This document shows, piece after piece, positions 41,546 through 54,200 of a DNA stretch of 64,000 bases (the stretch's first letter is position 1; every line of letters starts with the position of its first letter). The stretch comes from Doryteuthis pealeii (lineage: Eukaryota > Mollusca > Cephalopoda > Myopsida > Loliginidae). The notes under the pieces are model-generated. The model worked only from the letters and a program-made list of their open reading frames with translations, did no database searches and was not told the DNA's origin. Where the stretch lies: NCBI GenBank assembly GCA_023376005.1, contig CM042145.1, positions 15,004,222 through 15,068,221 on the forward strand, given 5' to 3'. A program made the position numbers and the translations under genes.

Positions 41546-44500
41546 CTAAAGTTGAGTTAACTTTTGCTTCCTAAAGGCTTTTTTACTGTTTAGTTTAATG
41601 ACATGAAAATTATACTAAATTATTCCTTACATTTAGGATTGAATTATGTTTAAAAAAAAAATTCTGTTTTAATTGGTTCTAATTAGTCGTAATTTGCAAT
41701 CAAATCAAAAACCGACCAATCTCTTACTTTAATCTGTGTCTATCTCTTTCTTCCCCTTCTATGCATCTCTTGACTATCTCCTTGTTATATGATGTTAGTT
41801 TCTCTGGAGTGTAGAGAAAGAGTGAGAGAGCGGGAGAATTTGAAATGTATTTCTATGTTAAATTTCACAACCAGCTTAAATGAGGTCAAACATTTACTTT
41901 CTTAGCTTACAAAATGATTTTACGGTTTCGTCCGGCCGTATTTTAAAAAAAATTTTTTATTCGTTTTGCTAACTCCCTTTTCCCTAATCTCAATTATCTA
42001 CCCAGAGCTGAATGGGTGACCCAATGGGTCACGTTTTGTTTAGTAGTATATATATATTATTTATTTATAATTATAAAGTCGCTCCTACCATTGGTTTCTG
42101 AATAACACTTTTTCGGTGTTATTCGTCTTCAGAGGCGTTTGACTTTTGAAAAAAATGGACAGTTTTAAACTCCCGGCACGTGTCCACGCGATCCGTTAAT
42201 CTCTCCTGGATTTTGGTTACGTCATTCAACGGCATCATTATTTGTTTGTTTTGGCAAGATTTAGCCTTTAGAAAATGAGGATTTTTAGTGCATTTTAGTA
42301 GACGATCTTTGATACTATTTCCTCAAACAATGGTACAAGTAAAAGATCTAATTTTTGGTATCAGTATTCAATATACTAACACACAACTTTCGAAAAATAA
42401 TGAAGATTTTATTTATATCTGCAAAGATATTCAAAAATTAGGATTTTAATAGTAAGAGATTGGAAAGTCATTGGTTGTGTTCATGATTAAAACATAAATC
42501 AATTATTTAAGACCAAAACAATCAATGGATCTGCGAGACTAACTTTGTATTATCCTCCCTCTACCCAGGCAACGCCGGGTAGCCTCTTCTAGTTAAATAT
42601 ATGTCCCATTTTAATATTTACCTGGTTGAATCTTGGATTAACTTGTGGAATACTGTTTTTTATTAAACAGCTGTCTAGTTTCTGTAGGTGCTTGATGATT
42701 TCTCGATAATCCTGGACAGTTCGGGGGATTCTCTCAGCATTAAGACAAATGTCAAAAACTCCAATTTGTATAATGTCCTAATGAATGAAAAAGAGAAAAA
42801 TAATTAATCACATTGGTAAAAGCTGATTTAAACTGTTATTGGCAAATTAAGAATACATATTCCATTAATTGACATATCATCAAGTCATGCTGGCAGCACA
42901 TATATCCATGACAATCTCTCACCAACCATCCCTATCAGTCATCGCTCCTGGGAGGTCCTATGTGCTGCATCCAGAATCCGCACAGAGCTGATCAATGATT
43001 GAATTGATTTATAAAATAGTCTGATTATGATTAAAATTTAGTACTAAAATCTTTACAGTGTTATATGCGCAAAAATGTAGAGGAATATCACAATATATTT
43101 CAAGTATAAAATAGGATAATTTTAAGACAGGATAAAAATTCCCGACTAAGAGTTTTTATCCTGTTTTATTATTATCTTATACATGAATTTATTATTGTCT
43201 TATTATTAAAAAAACATTATTATTTTATAATTATTATTACTTTATGATAAGTTATATAATAATAATGGTTAAATCGAACTTAACGGACCTAAATTTCACC
43301 ATTGTATATCACCCCGCCGAAAGACAAAAAATACCAAAAATCAGGGAATTAACCTAATTTAATGAATTTTCAGTGTTGATATATTAATGAATAAAAGATA
43401 TAATGCACTAGTTATTTTATTTAAAAACTTTTACATTTTTTCAGGTCAGTTAACTTTGAACCACATATCTTTGAGGTGTAACACAGATTCTCAAAGATAC
43501 GTGGTTCAAAGTTAACTGACCTGAAAAAATGTGGTGCATTATATCTTTTATTCATTAATATATCAACACTGAAAATTTCATTAAATTCCGTTAATTCCCT
43601 GATTTTTGGTATTTTTTTTTTCTTTCAGTGGGGTGACATACAATGGTGGAATTTAGATCTGTCGAGTTCGATTTAACCATAATAATTATATTATTATTTT
43701 ATACATGAAATATATTATGATATTGATAGCTCAACTGGTTGTATCATTATCTGAGTTTTAATGAGACGATATATTTTCACTAAATATTTTAACGATTTTT
43801 TTTATATTACATTTATGGCCAACACTTGATACACGTGAATGAGGCAGATGAATAGGATGTCTCAGGCAGTAAGAATTGATCTTGACCCTATCATGTCAAG
43901 TGTAATGGAGAGGTGTTTTTGTTTTTAACATGAATTAAAATTCAACAAAACTCAGAAAAAAATGAATGAAATTTAATGTAATTTTTGCTATATTATAGAG
44001 GAAATATTTAAAAAAATAAAAAACACATGTAAAATTTAGTTGTTTTACAGTCTTTAAGATGGAAGTATTTTATAAATCAAAATCTATATCTGTCAAAATG
44101 GCTCATTTTGGCCGGGTTTTTTTCTCTCTCTTGAAAATGTGCTCATTTTAATGTGATGCCAATGAAGAGGTATTTCACACTCCCTAGATCTCCTGAATTT
44201 AGCGTTATACACAGGATAACCCTTTTAGGAGGTAGGGTCTTACCCCTCTACAGGACATACTGTTAACATAACATTTTATAAATCAAAATCTATATCTATG
44301 AAAATGGCTTATTTTTGCTGGGTTTTTTTCTCTCTCTATTATAAACTCTGCCAACAGCGTAAAGAATATTAGAAGTTAAAATACTTACAGGGTTGTCTGT
44401 TATAGGAAGAGGAAGTTGAAACCTGGACAGGATTTGAACAGTCAACAGACGAACCTGTAAAATAAAGAAGCAATGATTTATTTACCAGTAAACAAAAAGC

Positions 44501-44806
44501 AGATAAAAAACAAACAAATACTAAACACAACTATTCAATCTACATTTTTTTTCCCATTCTTCACTTGGTATCCAAACATCTTTAATCATTTAAAATATAT
44601 AAACAATTCTTTGGAAAACTGCAAAGAGTACCAAGGGAGGCATCTATGGCATAATGGTTATCAATACAAAAGAATGATAAAAACATTGTCCTGACGAAGG
44701 TTTAATATAAACCGAAACTTTTAAATGTTGACTTCACCATCAAAAATAAATTCAACTTTTTTTGGAATACTTTGTTTTTCTATTTTCTACATATTGTCGG
44801 ATTTCC

Positions 44807-44847
<41 letters not shown>

Positions 44848-45244
44848 TAGACAATTGAAATAGACATCAGAATTTTTATTGCAGGGCAGGGCGGGTGTTC
44901 TTCGTCTACCCTTTGAATGTAAGACAGGCGACTCTAGAGTTATAGGATGTTGGGAGGGGCTGAGTGCTGCCTTTGTAGTAATATTACTTGTGATCAATTT
45001 CATCTCCCCTTCCTAGGCGTATAGGGAGTAAAAAGGGGAGGAACGTAGGATGTAAAGACAGGGATGAGTCAAGATTTGACTTAATTGCAAATTCCGACTA
45101 ATTAAACCAATTAAAGTGGGTTTTTTTTCAAACAATAGGTTGAGCTAAAACTAAGGAATAATTGGAGACAAATTTCGTGTGATCAAGGTCACAAACAAAA
45201 AAGCCTTTAGGGACTGAACGCTCCAAATCTCAGCTTTAGTATAA

Positions 45245-45285
<41 letters not shown>

Positions 45286-48200
45286 GTTATTAGTGTAGGA
45301 AATGGAATCAGCAAACCGAGTTCAAATCCTGGACAAGTCTGTTTGCATTTTATTTTGTGCCCTTGAGAAAGGCATGAATCCATCTCTTCTCATTCCAGCT
45401 CTGGGTAAATAGTAGGGTAGACTCGGTTCTTTAGCCTTGGTATGTCAACCAGTCTAGGAGAAAGAAAACTAGCTCCACTTAAAAAATGACCCTATGTCAA
45501 ATCCTGCCCATGGAATGTTTGGGTAAATCATATATATATATATATATATATATTCATCCACAGACACTGTGTTTTGACATACCACGTCTCTTCAGTGTGG
45601 CTAGACATTTGTAAGCTACCTACAGCCAGGATAGAAACCCGATCGATTCATCATCAGTCGGGCTGCTTAACCACTTGGCCATCGTCACCTACACAATGAG
45701 ACACACACACATACACACAAAATTAATTTTTGTCTGACTCACCTGGTGGGATGGATTAGAAAGGTTCGGTTCAAGGAAAGAATAAATTCCAAGACAGGTA
45801 TCTGAACTGCAGACATCTTCAATTTTAGTTGAACAAGAAGCCATCCAAAAAAAAATATCAACAATTTGAAGCGCATGAACATTGTTACTGTAAGACCTAA
45901 AAAAAATTTAAAGCAAAAAACAAATTAAAGAAAATCAAAGAAATATTTTCATTTTCTTTCAAACATTTTTTTCATCTATAAAAAATACCTACCATCAGCT
46001 CCTTACTTTACCACACAGATCCCTGTGCTACTCATAAGCTGAGTTGCCGAGGACCGGTATCGAACCAGGAACATTGTGGTTTCTAGCCGAACGCTCTACC
46101 AACTGAGCTAAATTCAGAGAAACTATTTTTTTTTAAACTCAAATTATTTGCTATTTATTCTTCTTTTTTTTTTTTTTTTACACCTTGCCTCATATTTTTG
46201 ATCACACATGATACACAATCTCTATAAAAATGAGATCACCTGAAGAATTATCACGTTCGACGAATTCTAATAATCTTATTATAATAGGAGAGAAATACAA
46301 TTGAAAAATCTCAAACACAAAACTGTAAATTTTACAACACTTTACTCAATGCTTTTCTAAACACTTAAAAGAGTAAAGAATGAATAGAATATTTTTTTAA
46401 AAACTACCAAAGATTATTGAACAAATAAAAGATAAAATATTGTTACTTACTCCAAGAGTAACTTTACTGCATCTAATGTGATACACTCAAAGAATTGGGA
46501 TTCTTCCTCCATCAGATGTAAGGCTTGTACGGCTTGTGTCAATACAAACAAGTGCAGATCTGGAAAATTATGGAATATGTACAGACAGTGAATTTAGAAT
46601 AGGTCGTATGGCTAAAATTTCACATGTTTTTTTGTTTTTTTACATACACACTACCTATGAATGAAGGTAGAAAATAATAAAATAAATGCAATATATTAAG
46701 GGTAGAAATAAAGTAAATACAATGTATTTGGCATTTTCTATAAAAAAAATAACAGCGGCAGTGTGGAGAGAGGGGATCTGCTGCTTGAGCAACAGCACAT
46801 CCTCCATATAAAACCGCCCAGGCTATGTAGGTGAAAAAAAAACAAAAAAACTTTTGGACACTACTCCATCGTTTTTCGCAGACGGAAGGATGCCAACAAA
46901 CCATGAATTAAAATTCAACAAAAAAAAAAAAAAAAAATGAATGAAACATAATTTTTGCTGTATTAAGAGAAAGAGTTTTTTTTTAAATTACATGTAAAAA
47001 TTATTTGTTTTACAGTCTTTAAACTCTTAAAGTCCTATACCACCTCAGTCCACCCGGCCAGAAGTCACATTCATTTTAACTAATCAGCCCCAAACAATAG
47101 CCTTTGTTTAAATTTAATATTAAACATATTTAGAAATCTTTGATTTAAGGAAATAATAGGTAACTTTAGATGCAAAGGTCATTTTTAGCCATTTTTTTAT
47201 ACATCCTTATAGGAATGCTCTGGACTTAGAAAAATCTCAACAGGATGTTAAGAGTTAAAACAGGAAAATTTTATAAATCAAAATCTATATCTGCTAAAAT
47301 GGCGCATTTTTGCAGTTTTTTTCTCTCTTGAAGATGAGCTTTTTTTATTGTTATAGTTATTACTTAAGTTTAGTTTAGATGTGACACAAGACCAGAAGTA
47401 TGGGGTGCCCAGTGAGAGTCGAACTCACTAACTATGGTTTACGAGTCAAGCTTGCTAACCATTGTTGAATTATATTTGATATAAGGCATGGGGCAAATGG
47501 TCACTCCTAAATATAGACTCGTTGACTACCACGTGACCTGGGGTGGATTTCTATTGTCCAATCACTGGCACTGCTGCTGCTGCTTGTGCTGTATTAATAG
47601 AGGCAATATTCTGAGCTTATGTCATTGATACTTGGATTATCTTGGACGACGGACTTACAAGGAATACCCTAACACCGGATTCTTATTGGCCCGCTTACTT
47701 ACTCATTACATCTGGAACTAAGGATGGCTGCCAGATACTCAACAGGTTATGGGCCCAGTCGCGCACGAATCTTTTTCAATGGCAATGATGCCAGCTTCGA
47801 AATTTGGGAAACTAAGTTCAATGGATACCTTCGAATCCTTCAACTGCATGATATAATCAATGCACCATCTGACCACCCGGAGGACCCAGTTTTCGTAGAT
47901 AAAAATGCTGCAATATACGCAGAACTAATACAATGCTTGGATGATCGAAGTCTCTCACTCGTAATGCGAGAAGCCCGTGATAATGGTAGAAAAGCAATGG
48001 AAATATTAAGGACCCACTATTTGTCAAAAGGCAAACCAAGAATTGTGGGGTTGTATCGACAACTAAGTTCGTTGAGTAGAAACGATTATGAATCAATTAC
48101 TGATTACATAATCCAAACTGAGAGCATTGCTAGCTCATTAAAGGAGGCCGGGGAGATTGTAAGCGATGGATTGTTGATCGCTATGGTATTGAAGGGCCTG

Positions 48201-51200
48201 CCTTCAAATTTCAAACCCTTTGCAACAGTAATAACCCAAAGGATAAGACTATGACGTTTACGGAATTCAAAGTCAGTCTTCGTAGTTATGAGGAGACAGA
48301 AAGTATGTACTCTGGGGAACCAAAAAATAGAACTATACAACTAAAGACCCAATTCAAAAAGGGTAAAATCAACCCTCGCTATGAGGACAGATCAACTAGA
48401 TATACCAACTACCAAAATTATCAGGGCAGACATTGGAAGGATACCAAGAAGTCGCCAACAAAAACAAATATTATTTGTTATGTTTGTCAGAAAAAGGGCC
48501 ATATGTCCTATGATTGCAGGAATAAGAAAGACTTTTGTCAAAATGTTGAATATTCCCCCCAAAGAAAAAAAGACATATTTCTTTTCTGCTGGATATGATT
48601 CTTTAGCACATAAAGAACATTTGCTCGTTGATTGCGGGGCCACCCAACATGTCATCAACGATAAAACTAAATTTATCAGTTGGGACCCCAATTTTCAATC
48701 TGAGAATCACTTCGTGGAATTGGCTGATGGAAGTCAATCCACTGGCTTAGTACAAAAACGTGGAGACGTGCGTGTATATTTGAAAAATAGTAAAAGTCAA
48801 ATTTGCGAAAGCATTTTGAAAGGGGCATTATATATCCCCACTTTTAAACAAAACATCTTTTCAGTAAGGGCAGCTACGGCTTCCGGGGCCCACATGAATT
48901 TTGGACACAAAACATCAAAGCTGATCTACCCAAATGGTACTATATTTAATACAGTAAGAATGGGCTGTTTGTATTATTTAAAAAGATATTAATTCCTCCG
49001 AGACTGCGAAATATGATATTAATCCGTGGCATAGTCTTGGAACTCTGTAAAATGAGTGATATAAAAATAAAAAAAACTGCCAAAAGTAGTAAATGTAAGG
49101 AAAATGAAATGTACCCCCCTCATTAAAAACTAACTGTTGTAATATATGTATTCAAAAAAAAAAAAAAAAAAAAAAGAAAATGGCCGAGACTAAAAACAAA
49201 GTGTTAAAGAAAAGAGATACGAAGATATTGTCGCTCGTTTTTGCGACAGCTGGTCAAATTGAACGTCTTGGAAAATCCAATTTAAGGTATGTTGTAAATT
49301 TATTGACGATTTTTCTGGACTTATGATGTTATATTTCCTAGCCCATGAATCTGATACTCTGCTAGTTACGAAACAATACTAAGCAGATGTAAGCCAATAT
49401 GGCAAAGTTTGAAGTTTTTTACCGGTTCTAGACCGAATTTAAGTCGTATGCATATTTTTGGGACGACTTGTTTTTGCTGTGTGCAAAATAAAAAGAAATT
49501 GGATCCTCGTTCTAAGGAGGGTATTTTTATCAAGTATGATAAACAAAGTGGGCGTTCCTGGAATAATATTTTCCAGAGTTACCTGTTTGAACAGGATTAT
49601 GTGATGCCGAATGGGCAGGTTCAAATGACCGAAAAAGTATACCAGGATACTGTTTTAAATTATCGGACGAAAGCTCGAGCATTTCCTGAAAATCTAAAAG
49701 AACAACCAGTGGTCTCTTTGTCAACATGTGAGGCCGAATTTGTTAATATGGCGGTAACAGTCCGCGAAGCCCTTTATTTACAAACATTAGTGTTAAAAAA
49801 CCCTGTAACTATTTATTGTGACAGTCAGTCGAGCATACTACTGGCAAAAACCCCCTCATATACCAGAAAACAAAACATATTGATATAAAATATCAACTTA
49901 TAAGGAATGAAATTATAGAGGGGTAAGATTAACATTTCAGATCTGTTCACAGGACCGTTGAACAGGATAAAGCTGAATGCTTTTAAAAGAGATATTATGG
50001 GGGGCCCAAAATTAAACTTAAGATTTGCCCTGTCGGTTTGGGCTGTAGAATAATCCGACTGTATTCATGCAGAGGGGTAAGATCCCCCCAAAAATGAATG
50101 TCCTGGGCAATGACATTAAACCTGTTCAATAAGTTACTAATTCATTAACTTGTATTAATTAGATTGTATTGTGCTGTATAGTACCGTATTCTTTTGAATT
50201 AACACCACCAAAAAAAAAACAAAAAACAAACAAAAAAAGATCAAAAAATTAAAAAAAAAAACAACAAAAAAAACAAAAAAAAAAACAAAACAAACAGAAA
50301 CCCCAAAAAGTGGCCAATACAAAATTTGGACAGTAACATTAGGAGTAGGAAAAATAATAATAATTAATATTTTTTTTTTACAAAGTAGGCTTGGTAGAAT
50401 ATTAGATTAGTAATAGTATTTGTGCTTTTACTATAAAATTGAAAGTACAAATTTCTTAATGAATTTATTGTAAACATTCTCTGAATGAATTGATTTGTCG
50501 ATTTCCTCAATGGAGAGATATAATATTGTTGAATGGAATAGCCCCATTTATATCAAAAAGGGGGCGTGTTGAATTATTATGATATAAGGCATGGGGCAAA
50601 TGGTCACTCCTAAATATAGACTCGTTGACTACCACGTGACCTGGGGTGGATTTCTATTGTCCAATCACTGGCACTGCTGCTCCTGCTTGTGCTGTATTAA
50701 TAGAGGCAATATTCTGAGCTTATGTCATTGATACTTGGATTATCTTGGACGACGGACTTACAAGGAATACCCTAACACCGGATTCTTATTGGCCCGCTTA
50801 CTTACTCATTACATCTGGAACTAAGGATGGCTGCCAGATACTCAACAACCATTACACCACGTGAGGTATTGTTATAATAAAGAAAATTTTTATATGCAAG
50901 TTTAGGCTAAATTCTTGAGGAAAAATATTAAAAATACATGAAAATTTACAATTTTAAATTTTTTTATAAAAATTTAAACAAAGAGGGAGGTATTGTTATA
51001 CCGAAATTTTGTCCATACCTACATATACCTTTTTGAATAAGTTAATTCGTCTAGTTGCCAACATCTCAAAATCCGCTGCAATGAAGTGGTGACCGACAAA
51101 AAAGATATACATATCATGGTGACCGACAAAAATACGGCGGGAATGCCCACATTGGAAAATAATGTAACAACTTTCGTTCTCTTTTTTGAAAAATCAAGGT

Positions 51201-54200
51201 TTTTTGTTTTGAACTCACTTGACTTTTATCTCCGATCACAAACACACGGAGTAAACGGGCTCTGAAGATGATTTTTGTAAAATCGAAATATTGATCAATA
51301 TCAGCTATGATTATGTTATAAATTGTTTACTCTTTAACAGCATTGTGTGGCGTTTTCATTCCATCTTTTTTATACTCATACCTACATAATAGACATTGTT
51401 TTGGTGATGGAAATTAATGATAATACAAACAGAAAATATACTAAGTGAAAAAAAAATGTTTTAAATAAAATTGATATTCTATAATGAATAATAAAAGGAT
51501 TTACCTTTGAGAGGTTGCTCATCATCGGAACTTCTAACATGGATCAAAAGTTTCTGGATCAGCTTCTTCAGGACATCACTGCTTGATTGGGGTCTACTTT
51601 GCAAAATGAAAAAAAAAAAAAGTATATATTATTATTTATATTTTTGCTTGAAAGCAATTACAATGCGTATATCATATAAAATTCGATAATTATAGAAAAT
51701 AATCATGACAAGCAAACTAGGCAAACAAATGTGCAGTGCTTTAGAACATTGTACAGCCTGTTTCAACTTTATTAAGTCTCATCAGCGATGTATACTAACG
51801 ATTTCCCTCCGACAGAAATTGAGACCAGGAGTCCAGCAGGCAGAGTCAGAGACTCTACCGCTCGGCTACCAACGCACCGCACAAATCCATGCGAAATTAA
51901 CCTGTCAATGATAATGATACGCCTCTACTGTATTAGGTACGCGGACGTTGACAACAACAAACCAGGCCCTTGCCCCAGTGAAAGAAATAAGATTTTGGAT
52001 GTTTGTTTTTTAGAAGCATTGTTGAATAAAGTATATATTATTATTTATATTTTGGCTTGAAGGCAATTACAATGCATATATCGTATAAAACTCGATAATT
52101 ATAGAAAATAATCATAACAAGTGAACTCAGCAATCTTTTAATAAAAAAGCATTTACAAAATATCAAGAGAATTACATACAATTGTATACAATTCTATATA
52201 TGTGAAAACACACATTATTTTTGGAGAAAAAGAGTTCCCGAGTCTGACAAGAAATACCTGAAGAAGGCCAGAGGGCACATCGGCCAAAATGTTGTACAGA
52301 TAACAATGAAGATGAGGACAATAGACCAATTAATACAAATAATACTAGTTCAATTTGAATTAAAAACAATATCTACAAAGAAATTTGTATTATTCGGACT
52401 ATTGTCCTCATCTTTATTGTTATCTGCACAACGTTTCAGCCGATGTGCCCTCCAAATAATACAAATTATCAAGCCTCATCTCAAAAATTCAGAGAAATAC
52501 TACTAAAAACTCTTTGCTTTTATAGGTCCAATACTTCTGGTCGAATGATATTTTACTAAGCACCATAACCCCAATATTTGGGGCTAAATGGTATTTTATT
52601 ATCTACGGTAAGGCATACGTGGTGTAATGGTTATCATCATAGGAAATGGATACAGCAATCTGAGTTCAAATCTTGGAAGAAGCTGTTTGCATTTCACGTA
52701 GCGCTAATACCCTTGAGAAAGGCATGTATCAAACTATCCTCCCTCCAGGAATGGGTAAATAGTAAAGCAGACTGGGCTCTTTAAACTTGGTATGGCAACC
52801 AGTCTAGGAGAAGGAAAACTCTGAATTCAAACCTGTTAAACTCCACTTAAAAATTGACTTTGTGTCACATCCTACTTCTGTGGAGGAGTTGTTTTGGTTT
52901 CTTTTGTTTAATGGCATATCAACTTTTGTGGGTTATTTAATACTAAAGCCATCCTTGTAGAAGAACAGCAGTGGTACTATTTAACCTAGCTGGGGAAGAG
53001 GGGGTTCATACCTTTCCCAAGGGTATTAGTCCAAAAGTGAACATAATAGTGTGACCGTAGTTCAAAGTCACTTACTACAATATCGCAATCCACAGTTATA
53101 CATTTCTAATATTTTAAAATTAAAAAAATAAATAAAAATGAATTATTTTTAAAACAGAATAACAATTATGTCTGAAAAATTGTGTAATAAAAAAATCATC
53201 TATTTCTCTGAATGTTTGAGATAAGGCTTGAAGATTAGTATTATCTGTGTTATTCGGACCACTGTCCCCATCTTCATTGTTCAAAGTTCCTGAGTCCGAG
53301 AAGGTTCCTGAGTCCGACAAGAAATACCTGAAGAAGGCCGGAGGATATATCGGCCGAAACGTTGTACAAATAACAATGAAGATGGGGACAGTGGTCCGAA
53401 TAACACAGATAATACTAAAAAAAACATCATTTATGATATCAATCTTTCAAACATCAACATTTTTTCTGAAATTAATAGAATTAAAAAAAAAATTTGTTCA
53501 TTGTTGATAAATAAAATTTAATTGAAAGGAAACAAATTATCACAAAAATACGCATTCAATGGCTCTCATATACAGTAAATATTAAACTGATATCTGATGT
53601 TTGATATCTGATATCTTTAACTATTTATATATCTGATATTTTTTTATATTTTTTTATATTTTTTTATATTTTATATTTTTTTTATCTTATATTTTTATTT
53701 TTTATTTTATATTTTTTTATTATGTTTTTATTTTTTTATTATGTTTTTTATATTTTTTATATTATCTGATGTTTGATATCTGATATCTTTAAATAGATAT
53801 ATGATATTTCAATGGCTCTCATATACAGTAAATATTAAACTGATAACAAAAGGTGTAAAAATGAATACTAATACAAAACAAAAAGAAAGAATTACCTTAT
53901 GTGAGGCAAGCAGACAATAGCTGCCCATGTCAATATTAACTTCTGTCTGTTGTCAAGGTTTGTATCAGAAATGAGACTCTGAATATAATGACTAAAGCAA
54001 CTTCTTTTGTAGAAGATCTGAAAGAAAATCAAAAAGAAGAAGAAAAGAGATATAATCAAATGTTTTAAAGTTTCAAGTTAGTTGATATCAAATCAATAAT
54101 AGGAAATAAAGCTTCTATTTCAGTCAGATACCAGTCTGAGTAGAGTTGATCTTCTATTTCAGTCAGATACCAGTCTGAATAGAGTTGATCTATTTCAGTC

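Larger units (their letters stand above)
47463..50847 (+). mobile_element. Ty1/copia-type LTR retrotransposon, defective, in the UTP20 exon 9-10 intron
   Basis: It is bounded by two LTRs of 282 and 281 bp (TGTTGAATT...CTCAACA) and a 5-bp target duplication ACCAT (47458-47462 and 50848-50852). A primer-binding site follows the 5' LTR at once, and a purine tract precedes the 3' LTR. Gag, protease, an integrase start, the conserved end-of-integrase/RT-linker segment and the RNase H end are recognisable in copia order, but the reverse transcriptase core is absent and frames are broken. The target is a tRNA-like SINE lying in reverse orientation. It runs antisense to UTP20. Confidence 0.93.
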
